From: Cheilinus undulatus
Taxonomy: Eukaryota; Chordata; Actinopteri; Labriformes; Labridae
DNA length: 64,000 nucleotides
Assembly (NCBI RefSeq): GCF_018320785.1
Contig: NC_054875.1
Span: forward strand, 35,071,657-35,135,656
Direction of reading: 5' to 3'
The translations under genes were made by a program, and so were the position numbers. A model generated the notes under the pieces. It worked only from the letters and a program-made list of their open reading frames with translations, had not been told where the DNA came from and did not search any database. This document shows, in pieces, positions 13,001 to 28,891 of the stretch (positions within the stretch are counted from its first letter, which is position 1; every line of letters starts with the position of its first letter).

Positions 13001-14297
13001 GCACAAAGAGCAAGGCCACCCTGAAGCAGGGATAAAGGGGAGAGCTTTTTGGGACCAAGCCAAATGGGGGCTCATGGAGTTCAGAAAAATCTAACTGTTA
13101 TACTTCTTATTAAAGCAACAAATAATTTATTGATTTGTTTATATAGAAAGATTCAAAATGGCTTACAAATTGTATAAACAGGCAGAAAGTGGTGAAAATG
13201 GGTTATTAGTGGCAAAAATGAGCACAACAAAGAGTAAAATGCTCTCAAAAATTGGCCTGAAAAGTGGTTATAGTGGCAAAAATTGGTTAATTAGGGGAAA
13301 CAGAAGGCAGAAAGTGGCAAAAATTGGGTTAACAGAGGAAAAATTGGCAGAAAAAGTGGTGGAAAGGGTTAAATAAGGTGTTGAAATAAGAGTAAACGTG
13401 GAAAAAGTGTGTCAAAAGAGACAATAATGGATCAAAAGTGGGTAAAAACAGCAGAAAAGGTTGTGAAAATAGTTTAAAATGAGGCAAAATTGGTTTTAAG
13501 TGCAAAAATCGGTGAGAAGGAGGTTCAAATGTGGCAAAAAAGGGTAAAAATAGGCAAATTGACCAAAAATTGTCTGAATAAGAGGTTAAAAAGTGGCATA
13601 AATAAGTAACTTAAACATCAGATCCAGTAGTAGCTTGACACACTTTAAAACTTCAAATGAGCTGTTTTGCATTGGCAGGGAAGATTCTGCGTATTTTTCC
13701 ATGGGCGCAACTCAAACTCAGCTCTGCTGCTCATCCCAAAAATGCATGTTCCTTACAAATGTGGCACCATTTAAAAGGGAAGTAAACTGGCTTTCCAATA
13801 GAATAAGTTTATTGCCAAGAATTATTACAATGAAGAAATAATCTACCAAGTTTTACTTTTGTCAATCTGTTCTCAGTGGTTCTGATTACTGCTTAACAAG
13901 ACAGAGCAATTAAAAAAGTAAAAATCCTCTGATAGAAGCAGCTTAATGTTTTTAGGATTCCATATCCTTAGTGACAGTAGTCTAAATATCTTTAAGTTAA
14001 CCACTGACAAACTATTTTAACCATTTTGGATGTTTTTCAAATACCTTATTATGAAAATAATTCACAGTTTAATTAAAATTATGTAAATGAATGTACTGTT
14101 CCTGAAGGTCATGTGCATCTTTATTTTCTCTCACTTTTCAGAGTCGGGCCCTCTGTGATGATTCTGACTGTGACAGCGCTGAGCTGGATCAGTCTGGCAG
14201 TGGAGAACCCAGCCGCCCCCCTAGTGCTGGAGCATGGGTCTCACCATCCCAACCTTACCAGGGGTCTCCGCAGGCACCTCACACAGGACCTCCATAG
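1087..14297 (+). CDS. map3k12: Mitogen-activated protein kinase kinase kinase 12 (dual leucine zipper kinase, DLK)
   Basis: Serine/threonine MAP3K that activates MKK4/7-JNK signalling, mainly in neurons. Coding exons: 1087-1546, 3593-3776, 3873-4064, 4164-4322, 5621-5779, 6965-7073, 7628-7737, 7995-8111, 8198-8332, 10029-10752, 10840-10907, 11051-11348, 14142-14297. All junctions are GT-AG and phases agree, giving 956 codons plus stop. The acidic N-terminal part ends in [20 protein letters not shown]. The kinase domain is about residues 160-405: glycine loop GSGAQG (170-175), VAVK lysine K190, HRDLKSPN (272-279), DFG (292-294). The leucine-zipper coiled coil is about 422-500. The Ser/Pro-rich tail holds an acidic [14 protein letters not shown] block and the C-terminal [11 protein letters not shown] motif typical of DLK rather than LZK. 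The ATG at 1087 is chosen because the CIHE..APSPS that follows matches the family N-terminus; the frame is open upstream to a GTG at 1069. Somewhat longer than mammalian DLK. Introns carry many transposon relics. Confidence 0.97.
1547..3592 (+). other. map3k12 intron after first coding exon, with SINE remnant
   Basis: Bounded by donor GTATGT at 1547 and acceptor TTTAG ending 3592. It contains a 17-A run near 1766-1782 and a decayed SINE (separate entry). The rest shows no recognisable gene. Confidence 0.7.
2238..2556 (+). mobile_element. Decayed tRNA-derived SINE
   Basis: The head, beginning GGGGCAGCTGTGGCTCAG, followed by a diverged B-box region, TCCTGCAGTCCCTAGGCAAGACACTTAA and a tail AAAGTGCTATACAAGATAAAGTCATTTA at about 2523-2550, matches the general layout of a common teleost SINE that is translated from memory as 'GGCAGCTGTGGCTCAG...GGCAAGACACT...'. 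It lies in a map3k12 intron in sense orientation and is diverged, so probably old. Confidence 0.6.
4323..5410 (-). mobile_element. Tandem LINE 3'-end fragments in map3k12 intron
   Basis: Two related copies lie head to tail. The segment starting CCTCAGGTAGGTTGTTCCAA occurs at 4683 and again at 5064, 381 bp apart, and both continue through similar sequence for over 100 bp. Read on the - strand, the second copy encodes a fragment ([22 protein letters not shown], then [13 protein letters not shown]) typical of the extreme C-terminus of a teleost non-LTR retrotransposon polyprotein. The left edge (about 4350-4385) has the ATTTATAAAGCACC-type 3' terminus. No intact reading frame remains; the exact LINE clade is not resolved. 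Confidence 0.65.
5904..6944. mobile_element. hAT-type non-autonomous element (MITE) with internal satellite
   Basis: Ends are perfect 11-bp inverted repeats: CAGAGGTGTCA at 5904-5914 and TGACACCTCTG at 6934-6944. The flanks TCTGTTAT (5896-5903) and TCTGTCAT (6945-6952) form an 8-bp target duplication with one mismatch, as expected for hAT transposition. Subterminal parts (ACTTTACTTAAGTAGAA; TTTTACTTGAGTAAAAAGCTTGAGTTG) look like a very common teleost repeat. The centre is a (GGAAT)n array instead of transposase. The right end is 20 bp from the acceptor of the map3k12 exon starting at 6965. Confidence 0.85.
6055..6726 (+). repeat. (GGAAT)n satellite-like array with about 207-bp higher-order period
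   Basis: Degenerate tandem GGAAT/TGGAA units interspersed with GGTAGAAT, AATAATGGATT and AAGTATAAT variants. Landmarks repeat at a fixed spacing: GAATAATGGA at 6141 and 6348 and at 6213 and 6420, and AATCGATT at 6293 and 6500, all 207 bp apart. This shows at least one duplication of a composite unit, not simple slippage. Open frames in it reflect only the absence of stop codons in the pentamer. Confidence 0.9.
8620..9813 (-). mobile_element. Degenerate Tc1-like transposon in map3k12 intron
   Basis: The left end CAGTGCTAAC...AGTATTCACCCCC and the right end GGAGTGAATACTTCTTATAGGCACTG form the imperfect TIR pair of a familiar teleost Tc1 family. The left TIR is interrupted by about 35 bp. On the - strand near 9163-9080, fragments such as [20 protein letters not shown] correspond to the Tc1 segment around 'WSDET'. 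Many stops and frameshifts make it a dead copy. It lies in the intron between exons ending 8332 and starting 10029. Confidence 0.75.
11349..12067 (+). other. Left part of the last map3k12 intron
   Basis: Starts at donor GTAAAA at 11349. AT-rich unique-looking sequence with no exon or recognised repeat up to the Tc1 relic at 12068. Confidence 0.5.
12068..12701 (+). mobile_element. 5'-truncated Tc1-like transposon with transposase C-terminal half
   Basis: An open frame of 170 codons (12107-12619) encodes the C-terminal half of a Tc1/mariner DDE transposase: [28 protein letters not shown] (second catalytic Asp) and [20 protein letters not shown] (final Glu in IEYLW), then [14 protein letters not shown] near the end. 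It stops by TAA before the 3' TIR, GTGAGCGATTACTTTTGGCA then ATATAGTG, ending 12701. The 5' half and 5' TIR are missing: similarity begins abruptly at TCCATCTGGCAATC. The N-terminal DNA-binding domain is absent, so it is not functional. It sits in the last map3k12 intron in sense orientation. Confidence 0.85.
12960..13660. mobile_element. Repeat element with internal degenerate VNTR (copy 1)
   Basis: The left part (GAGCAAGGCCACCC, ATAAAGGGGAGAGCTTTTTGGG, CCAAATGGGGGCTCATGG) and right part (CCAGTAGTAGCTTGACACACTTT) match a second copy at about 54.95-56.46 kb. Between them (13165-13600) is an array of about 20-25 bp imperfect units of the type AAAGTGGCAAAAATGGGTTA. No coding capacity is recognised. 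It lies in the last map3k12 intron. Confidence 0.7.
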
Positions 14298-14985
14298 ATC
14301 ACTGGACTCAAGCAAAGACCTCCAACTCCCTTCCAGTGAACAACCATCACAGGCATACACAAATCTGTTGGTGCAGTACATTACTGTTGTCAAGAGGGAT
14401 CACAACTTAAACACAGCTCAGACTATGACAGGTGGACTTATGGTGTCTCATGAGTTTGTTTCTGGCAGACCTTCATCAGATTGCATAAGACATTTGTCAT
14501 AACCTGACATCGGATATTTTGGCAGCTTGGGACATCAGATAATGTCATTTAAGTTCAGTAGGGTTTTGTTAGGCAAAGTAGTTACCACGGTAACCTTAGC
14601 CACTGCTCCAGTTCAGCAGGAACCCTTCCACAGACACGCACGCACAAGATACTCCACTTGTTGTCCTTTAAACACTCTAATCCTCACTCTGGGAGCATCC
14701 TTCATGATTCTCCACACACTAATGCATCAAATACTAATGAATAATAATGTAAATATCCATTACATACCACATGAGAAATATCTAACTTTATTTTATTTGT
14801 AAGATAAAAAATGTAAGACTAAACGGTATGCAGCCCTGTGAACAAATGCATGACTACATGTTTATAATTTATGGTTCGAATGTGTCAGTTTTATATTTTG
14901 TGAGAGTTTACACTTTTTTAATCCTGAAAGTATTACTTAAGTTATTTTGTTTTTTGTTAATAAATGTCAGCACTCAAGAAAAAAA
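14298..14985 (+). other. map3k12 3'UTR with polyadenylation signal
   Basis: Follows the TAG at 14295-14297. The first canonical AATAAA on the + strand downstream is at 14959-14964, so a 3'UTR of roughly 690 nt is likely. Another AATAAA at 15908-15913 could serve a longer form. Confidence 0.6.
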
Positions 14986-16021
14986 TAGAATGGAATGAAA
15001 ATCTCACCAAGACATTGATCATGAAGCATAATTAGGATTCTCAGTAGGTGAAACTTTTTTTTTTTAAACCCTTCTACTGCTGAGTTTCAAAAACACGAGT
15101 CACTGTTGAGTTTTTATGAAGTTTATCAAATATGTGAAAGAACTGGACCCCTTTAAGTTTACTGTAATGCACTTTTGCAAATTTAGATATAGCGCTGCTC
15201 TACCAATCCCTTAAATTGTTGTCTTTTACAAGTAGAATGTTAAATTGAATGGTAGTGCGTTATCATAATTAGTATATTGCACTATCATTGCTAATTAGCA
15301 TATGGCCTTAGAAACATGGTTAACAGTGCTTTGGTTAAATAATTCCGTCTATTTTAGCATTACGTTTATAAAACATTGTCTAACAAAATGAAATGTACCA
15401 GACACGGTCCAGAAGCACCAGAGTTGTCGCATTTTTCTTTAACCCAGCTCATTCATTCTTTCACATAACCTGTTGTGTGCATTACCCTAAAATACTCGAA
15501 GAATTTGTGTCCCCTCATGTTTTTAAGCTAGTAATGGCTAAGCTAGCCTAGCATCTCCTCGAAGCTAATCACTTGAGATGGTTAAAGTTGTAGAAAGTCC
15601 TTACTGTATTGCTACCTTGCCCCCGTAAAATCAATTTTTATGTGTGAAACTCCCCTTAAGAAAAGAACCGCACAGGATTCTGTGCTTCACAATGTTGATA
15701 GGCTTCATAAAAACTTCAACTGCTCCTTCTACCCTTTAAAATAACTACAGAAGTAGCCCGATAAGGAATAGAGCACTTCTTTGTGGTGGTTACTAGTAGA
15801 AAGTAAGTATCATTTGGGTTTGAATAGAAATGTTCTGTTTTTATACAGCATTGCACATTGTACCTGTAACATAGGGATTATATCAAAGGCAAAATATTAT
15901 GAGCAACAATAAATAATGTATTGTTAAAAAATGGTGTGATGGGTGTTTAAGATGTGACTTCATGATGCTGTCTTCACTGGTTAGCTGAACAAGAAAGTAT
16001 TTCAACTTTATCCATGACATA
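14986..16021. other. Intergenic or alternative 3'UTR sequence of map3k12
   Basis: AT-rich, with no recognised gene or repeat. A GCTAGC/GCTAA-rich patch lies near 15525-15570. The second candidate AATAAA is at 15908. Ends at the TA target of the next Tc1 element. Confidence 0.4.
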
Positions 16022-16955
16022 CACTATATTGCCAAAAGTATTCACTCACCAATCCAAACATTTGAAAGCAGGTGTTCAAATCACTTCTGTGGCCACAGGT
16101 GTATACAATCAAGCACCTAGGCACGCAGACTGTTTCTACAAACATTTGTGAAAGAATGGGTCACTCTCAGGAGCTCAGTGAATTCCAGCGTGATACTATG
16201 ATAGAATGCCACCTGTGCAGCAAGTCCCATTGTGAAATTTCCTTGCTCCTAAATATTCCACAGTCAACTGTCAGTGGTATTATAACAAAGAGGAAGCGAA
16301 TGGGAACGACAGCAACTCAGCGGTAGGCCACTTAAATGATGGAGCAGGGTCAGCGGATGCTGACGCACATAGTGCGCAGAGGTCGCCAACTTTCTGCAGT
16401 CAATCGCTACAGACCTCCGAACTTCATGTGGCCTTCAGATTAGCTCAAGAAGCGTGCGTAGAGAGCTTCATGGAATGGGTTTCCATGGCCGAGCAGCTGC
16501 ATCCAAGCCATACATCACCAAGTGCAATGCAAAGCATCGGATGAAGTGGTGTAAAGCACACCGCCACTGGACTCAAGAGCAGTGGAAACACGTTCTATGG
16601 AGTGACGAAGTCTCCATCTGGCAATCTGATGGACGAGTCTGGGTTTGGTGGTTGCCAGGAGAACGGTTCTTGTCTGACTTCATTGTGCCAAGTGTATAGT
16701 TTGGTGGAGGAGGGATTATGGTGTGGGTGTGTTTCAGGAGCTGGCCCCTTAGTTCCTGTGAAAGGAACTCTGAATGCTTCAGCATACCAAGAGATTTTGG
16801 ACAATTCCATTTTCCCAACTTTGTGGGAACAGTTTGGGGATGGCCCCTTCCTCTTCCAACATGACTGCACCAGTGCTCAAAGCAAGGTCAATAAAGACAT
16901 GGATGAGAGAGTTTGGTGTGGATGAATTTGACTGGCCTGCACAGATAGGGCCTGC
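16022..16955 (+). mobile_element. 3'-truncated Tc1-like transposon
   Basis: Begins after TA with the TIR CACTATATTGCCAAAAGTAT, the complement of the 3' TIR seen at 12701. The transposase N-terminus starts MGHSQELSEFQRDTMIECHL (16156), with a helix-turn-helix-like PQSTVSGIITKRKR, and stops at TAG 16324. Later pieces in shifted frames include MKWCKAHRHWTQEQWKHVLWSDE (split here as MKWCKAHRHWTQ and WKHVLWSDE, 16540-16610) and [11 protein letters not shown] (16840). Multiple frameshifts; the 3' end is lost at the join to the LINE. Same family as the copy in the map3k12 intron, which conversely lacks the 5' half. Confidence 0.85.
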
Positions 16956-19068
16956 CTAACCCTATCAGTAGATGCAGTGTTCTCTCATACACCTCGCTCC
17001 TCTGGCCGAGGAGGTGGCACAGGCTAATTCTCTCTCATAGCTGGAACTTCAGCCAGTTTAAACCAATGACCAGTAACATCTCATTTGAATATCATTCAGT
17101 ACAGGTCACTGTACCAATAAAGGCTTACTTGGTTGTTGTGTATCGCCCACCTGGGGGTCACTTGGACAACTTTATTGTGGAACTAGACATGCTTCTCTCA
17201 GACATCCCTGATGATGGCACACCACTGGTTGTCATGGGTGACATGAACATCCACATGGATAGAGCCCAGGCAACTGATTTTATTTCACTACTGTCTTCCT
17301 TTGACCATAAACAGGTTTAAACACCTCCAACACACAAGGCTGGTGTTACACTGGATTTGATTCTAACTCACAATTGCTCCACAGCAAATTTGAGTGTAAC
17401 ACCACTTCACCTCTCTGACCACTATTCTATTCAGTTCTCACTTGGCTTACCTGAATTTCAACAATCTACCACTCAGTTATCATATCGCAGAACCTTTGGT
17501 CACTTGACCCATCACAGCTGTCTGACGAGGTCTCAGCTGCTTTAGCCTCATGTAACTAGTCCTTCACACCCAGGCTACAGACACATTCTGCTCCTCACTG
17601 TCCTCCTCTCTGGACAAACTTACCTCTGGTGTCCAAGAAATGCTCCACCTTGTCCCTGGCTCACTGAGGTCATCAGAGCACAAAGCACAGGGCTCAGGGT
17701 GGCTGAGAGAAAATGGCGTAAATCCAAACAATCCACTGACTTGACTGCTTAGCAAAAACTCTCCTCTTACCTCTGCTCTAAAATCTGCTGAGAAGGTGTT
17801 TTATCAAACAAAGATCTGTGCTGCCTCTGATGCACGCAAACTCTTCTCTGTTTCAACCCTCTCCTTCAAACCCACAACCCTCCAGTATGTTGACTCCGGA
17901 CACGTTTGTCTCCTACTTTACTGACAAGGTTTCTACCATCAGTAACCAATTCTCTGAGCCTGTCCCACCAAGCTTTCTACCACCAGCTAGCGATGCCTCA
18001 CTTAGCTCATTCTCTCCACTGAGTGAGAGGAAAGTCACCGGACTTCTGCTTAACTCTAAGCCCACAACCTGGCCGCTCGATCCGATACCATCACATCTCT
18101 TGCAGGCGACTGAGCCCACAATCGGCCCTGTTGTAATATGTATCATCAACTCCTCTCTGTCCACAGGTGTTTTCCCTGGTGCATTCAAGCAAGCACAAGT
18201 CACACCATTGCTCAAAAAACCCACTCTCAACCCAGACCAGGTTGAAAACTACAGGCCAGTCTCACTTCTCCCATTCCTATCAAAAATACTGGTGCACACA
18301 GTCTTCAACCAGCTCTCAGAATACTTGCAGAACAATGATTTACTTGATCAGAATCAATCTGGCTTTAGGAGGGGCCACTCTACTGAAACTGCACTTTTGC
18401 TGGAATCGCTGAGTTTGGCTAGAGCAGCTGGCCTCTCCTCACTTGGTATCTCAGGATCTGCCCTCCAGTCGTTTAAGTCCTACACAGGGAGATCTTTTAG
18501 AGTATCATGGAGGGGAGAAGTGTCCAACCTGCATGGCTTATCAACAGGGGTGCCTCAAGGGTCAGTGCTTGGTCCCCCAACTTTTTTACAATATAAACCA
18601 CCTCACTTGGTGCAATCATCCGCTCCCAAGGCTTTTCTTATTACTGCTATGCAGATGATACACAGCTTTACCTATCCTTTCCACCAGATGACACAACTGT
18701 CTCAGCTCAGATCTCATCCTGCCTTGCTGATATTTCTGAATGGATGAGGGAACGTCACCTTCAGCTCAACCTGTCCAAGACTGAGCTTATCATTCCAGCC
18801 AGTCCCACTGTGGAACCACAGATCAATATCTATCTCCTTCTTGCCCACTACGCTAAGCCAGCGAAAGGCGACTGGTACTTCCAGCACATCAGGCTCCTAG
18901 GTCACTAGCTAGACTCTTCTTTTCTGTTGTCCCTAAATGGTGGAATGAATTATAGCAACTTCATTCAATTCGCAGAGTGCCTCTCCACTTTCAAGAGAAA
19001 GCTAAAGACCCTCTCAAATGTATGTCACTTTAGATAACAGCATCTGCTAAATGACATTGTAACATTGT
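16956..19068 (+). mobile_element. L2/CR1-like non-LTR retrotransposon (LINE), decayed
   Basis: Endonuclease remnant at about 17066-17290: VVYRPPGGHLDNF and VVMGDMNIHMD, the GD-N-H motif of AP-type endonucleases. The reverse transcriptase part at about 17818-18760 has ENYRPVSLLPFLSKIL, NQSGFRRGHSTETALLL, STGVPQGSVLGP and, in another frame, the catalytic YADD at 18648-18659 followed by TQLYLSF. The segment between HSTETALLL and the SGSALQSF region is deleted, which removes much of the RT core. The 3' end has the conserved tail TGTCACTTTAGATAACAGCA followed by TCTGCTAAATGACATTGTAA. Sense to the + strand, not functional. Clade inferred from motif style. Confidence 0.85.
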
Positions 19069-19835
19069 GTTCTCAATCAGGCTTGCACATCTGGACAATT
19101 TTTCTCCATTCTTCTTTGCAAAACTGCTCAAGCTCTGTATGGTTACACAGGGATCAGGCATGAACTGCCCATTTCAAGTCCTACCAGAAATTCTCCATTG
19201 GTTAGAAGTCTGGGATTTGACTCTCAGATCTTTCACCTTGTTGTCTTTAAGCCATTTATGTGTAGCTTTCAGTGTATGCTTTGGGTCATTGCTCAAAGGA
19301 AAATAAATCTTCTCCTAAGCTTTAGTTCTCTTGCAGACTGAATAAGATTGTCCTCCAGGGCCAAATGTTGATAAGCATCCCCACAGCACCACTGTGCTTC
19401 ATAGTGGAGATTGTGTTTGTGGTTATGTGCAGTGTTTGGTGTAGCATCTTGTCTGATGACCAAAAAAAAAAAAGCCCTATTTTTGTCTCATCAGACCATA
19501 GATTTTTCTTCCACTTGACCATGGAGTCTCCCACATGCCTTTTGACAAACTCTAGTCAAAATGCCATATTTCTTCCATTTCTTGATGATGGATTTAACTG
19601 AACTCCAGGGGAATGTTCAGTGCATTGGAATTTTTTTTACATCCATCCAGACTTAAACTTTTCAATCACCTTTTCTCTGAGTTGTTTGAAGTGTTCTTTT
19701 GTCTTTGTGGTGAAATGGTAGCCAGAAATACCGATTAACCAGTAACTGGTTCTTCCAGACAGAGGTGTCATACTACTATAACTGGAGATCCCGAGATTAT
19801 GCAGTCATTTATTTTACATTATATATCTTTTTAAT
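19069..19835 (-). mobile_element. Tc1-like transposon relic
   Basis: The - strand reads [20 protein letters not shown] (19534 downward), the second catalytic-region signature of Tc1 transposases. The + strand has the familiar antisense phrases (CTCCATTCTTCTTTGCAAAA; GTCTCATCAGACC; CCACTTGACCATGGAGTCTC). It resembles the copy at 8620-9813, including GATGATGGATTTAACTGA. The left TIR is missing and the right border is vague. It separates the LINE from the pcbp2 3' end. Confidence 0.7.
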
Positions 19836-20106
19836 TGACATTACAATATAGAAATGTTTTCACTTTGACATAGAGATTTTGTTGTCAAAAATGCCAAATT
19901 AGTTTGACAAAGACTGAATTTCAAAATCAATTAAAGGGTAAAACATGCAAGGGGGGGATTTATCTTGTGTACTAGGTCTAAATATATACTTGGAAATTTC
20001 AAAATTGATGGACCAGAATCAAAAATTACAATTACAACACTTGTTTTCCACCCTAAAGTCAGGACATAGGAAGCAGTCAGGACTGTTTAGCATTTCACAT
20101 CTTTTT

Positions 20107-21291
20107 TTTATTTCTGCATTTCATTTCTTCAACAATTTAATTGCACCCAGATCTACAATAGTTTGAAAACGTGCACAAAAACGTGAGTTTCTTCATCCTG
20201 CAAAGAATAATAAAAAATAAAATCTGACCCAGGCAAAAAAAGGATAGCAGGAAACTAGTGTTAATTCTATAATTCTCCTTCTAGTTAATCATAATTTAAT
20301 ACCTCAGCATAATATACTTATAAAGACAAATATGTCTTGTAGTTTTGCCCCTTGCAGCATTCCCCAGCCCTGCAGTTAAAAAAAATATTTTCTCTATTTA
20401 AAACAAACATTTCAATGTTATTATTTTCATCATCATCATCGTCATTACTATGGTCTTAGTAATTTCAGAGAAAAGAAAATATTTTCCTCTCATTCAGGCC
20501 CACCCCGTGTGACCAAGGCCCACCCACCCTCATCAGAATCCAATACACAACAACGCTCAAAAGTCCTGATCGAGAAATAAAACGGATGGAAACACAGGAA
20601 TGACACAAAACAATTACTCATCAAATTGGAGGTGAGACAAAATGTAGCTTACAATTCTCCTTTGAACCCGCACTCAACAACAAGGGATAAATTACCTTCA
20701 GACTACAAAGGTTTTCACCTGCATACACAATCACCTGGAGATCATTTACACCCACTGAACCCGTTAAAACCCACAATGCCTCATTCAGGAAGTACAGACT
20801 TAAAAAGAAGATGGCAAATATCAATGAATTCTACTCTTACAATGAGCTGTGTATTAAATAAAAATAAATAGATATTTAAAAAGGAAGGGAAAGAACAGTC
20901 CATCTATAATGTTATTGTGTCTTTTTTTCTTCATTTTTACATTTTCTAAGAAAAATCTGACATAAGAAAAACATTATTTATGCCTTTTCAGATTTTTCTA
21001 AAACGTTTACCTATATCAAGAAGATCATACAGATATACAGTAAAATAAGAGAAAAAAATACAACAGAATGAAGTCTTTAAAAACTATATGCAAAGGGAAT
21101 TTTTAAAACATAATAAATAAATAAAATACCAATATGATGAAGGTGTAGTTACAACTGAGAAGTTGTATAACCAAAGCAGAGGAGAAACAGTGAGTTTAGA
21201 GTACTTGGTTTTTGCATTAAGTTCAATAAGGGACCTCTTGGTAAAAAGTAGGGGGAGGGGTTACATTAGGTGCTGATGAAGATCCTCCATG
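20107..21291 (-). other. pcbp2: Putative pcbp2 3'UTR
   Basis: Runs from the TGA at 21292-21294 toward lower coordinates. Candidate poly(A) signals on the - strand are AATAAA (complement of 20107-20112) and ATTAAA (complement of 20136-20141), so a 3'UTR of about 1.2 kb is likely. A/T-rich, with no other gene seen. The exact end cannot be fixed from sequence. Confidence 0.55.
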
Positions 21292-27243
<5,952 letters not shown>

Positions 27244-27245
27244 TG

Positions 27246-28113
27246 CTACAGCTGAATCCAGACTTTTAAACTGGCCAATAAAGTGGGTCTTTGGTCACTG
27301 GCTGAATGTCTGCAACAGAGTGGAAAATGTGACCATCAGAGACAAATTTACTTCCTGGAAACTATGAAAGCATCTATGTGGAGAGCATTGTTTACTATAA
27401 AAAGCTTCTGTCGATGCAGATGAATGAAGTGATGCAGGCAGTTAACATGTTGTCGATTTGAGGTTGAACTGTACATTAATAACGTTAGCTAGCCACTCTG
27501 AAAGAATAAGGCGTTTCAGTGCAGTAATTGACATTAGACTGGCCCGAGTCCACTCATTCACGCCAGCACAATGACCCACTGTCTTCCCTGTGGCTGAGTG
27601 TATTTCCTGGCATCCATTAGCTCCAGCGATATAGCACATAGCTCTCCAAATGTACTGATAAATTCAACAGCAAAAGCACCACCTTTCTATTAAAGCAAGT
27701 TTCTTTAGCTAATGAATGCAAAGTGAAAGAAGAAGCCTCACAGGATAACAACGCAAATCCTATTTTAAAGACAGCATCAGTTAGTCACGCAAGCAAGATT
27801 TGGAGGCTAAGTTAGCACCGTAACGTTTCTATCGTAACTTTCTGACTTACTGAAATAGAGAACAAATCAGCTGCAGTGATATTTCTCAACGACATCAGTA
27901 ATATAATCAAGAAAACAAACTGTTTTAAACTAACGTGGTAACGAAGCTAAATACAGTTCGGTAATTTTCCATCCAGGTCGCTAGCGTTAGCATCGCCGGA
28001 TTCAGGAAATAGCCTGATCCCGCGGCCTAGGGAGCGCACAGAGGCACGCCGAGTTATCCCCGTCCTTCACTCAGAGAGGAAAAACAACAAAGCCATATTT
28101 GAGGAGCTCTTAC
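27246..28113 (-). other. First pcbp2 intron
   Basis: From donor CGG/GTAAGAG at 28113 down to the acceptor next to the ATG exon (27246-27247). No repeat or exon recognised; several GCTAGC/GTTAGC-type words near 27960-27990. Confidence 0.6.
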
Positions 28114-28340
28114 CCGAACCGTCCCTTGAAGAGTGTTCAGGGGGTGGGTAGGGTGGCAAGGGTGGAAGGGGAGAGGTTCGGGAGGGAGTTTTAAAAGGAT
28201 CCGGGGAAGAGGGAAAAGACACCGCTGTTCGATCAGACTCCACTCTTCTGCTTGGCACAAAAGACAAAATGAATTCAACTCTGACTTCTGAACTGCCCCG
28301 CCCCTCTCTGCGGGTCAACTCCGCCCACTCGGGACGCTCA
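28114..28340 (-). other. pcbp2: pcbp2 5'UTR exon with C-rich tract
   Basis: The 3' edge is a strong donor (GGTTCGG/GTAAGA on the - strand, boundary 28114). Sense sequence over about 28139-28190 is strikingly C-rich (runs such as CCACCCTACCCACCCCC and CTCCCTCCCG), the ligand type of the encoded protein. The upper limit is approximate because the TSS is unknown. Confidence 0.65.
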
Positions 28341-28360
28341 GGCGAATTTTTATATGTTGG
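28290..28360 (-). promoter_or_regulatory. Candidate pcbp2 promoter
   Basis: GC-box-like words GCCCCGCCCC (28295-28304) and CTCCGCCCA (near 28318) lie in a short GC-rich zone. A TATAAAAA-like word on the - strand (complement of about 28347-28354) is slightly further upstream. Which of these sets the start site cannot be decided. Confidence 0.5.
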
Positions 28361-28697
28361 ATACATCCTTACGGTTGTTTAGTCAGATTTGTCAACGGGG
28401 AAAGTGCTGCATGCTGTGAATATTTCTTAGATAGCCACATTTTGTTGTTAATGTCTATAGAAAAAAACGAAGACCACTTAAAGTAGCCTAACTTGACCAA
28501 TAGGATGTGATGTTAAGATATCTTAAAGCTCCAGTGAGGACCAGTAACAGTCACAAAAGCCCTAAGAGGACATGAATCCATGCAGTTCATTGAATTACTT
28601 TTTTAAATGAGAACATTTCTGTTCTCTCAAGATCTTAACTTAAAGCCTACATCTCACCATATCAACAAATGACCCCTGACTTTCCTGTGATAATGCC

Positions 28698-28883
28698 TTT
28701 TTTTTAAAGATTTATTTTTGGGCATTTTTGTGCCTTTACTAGATGGAGGAGGACAGTGGATAGAGTCAGAAACAGGGTCAAGAGTGGGGGAGAGACATGC
28801 GGTAAAGGGCCTCAGGCCGGATTTGAACCTGGGCCGCCCGCGTACATGGGTAGAGCCTTTAACCACTAGGTCACCTGCTCCCC
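28698..28883 (-). mobile_element. tRNA-derived SINE (copy 1)
   Basis: Read on the - strand: head GGGGAGCAGGTGACCTAGTGG (A box TGACCTAGTGG), B box GGTTCAAATCC, unique middle (CTCTATCCACTGTCCTCC), and a tail of AAAATAAATCTTTAAAAAA. The direct repeat ATAATGCC flanks both sides (28690-28697 and 28884-28891), marking target-primed insertion. Related copies are at 34808-34990 and 60516-60640. Confidence 0.85.
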
Positions 28884-28891
28884 ATAATGCC

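Noticed and set aside
17066..18747. A host gene with endonuclease/RT-like motifs
   Set aside because: Motifs, frameshifts, internal deletion and 3' tail identify a dead LINE.
28690..28890. A functional tRNA gene suggested by A/B boxes
   Set aside because: Boxes lie within a SINE with A/T tail and 8-bp target duplication; no cloverleaf 3' acceptor stem follows.
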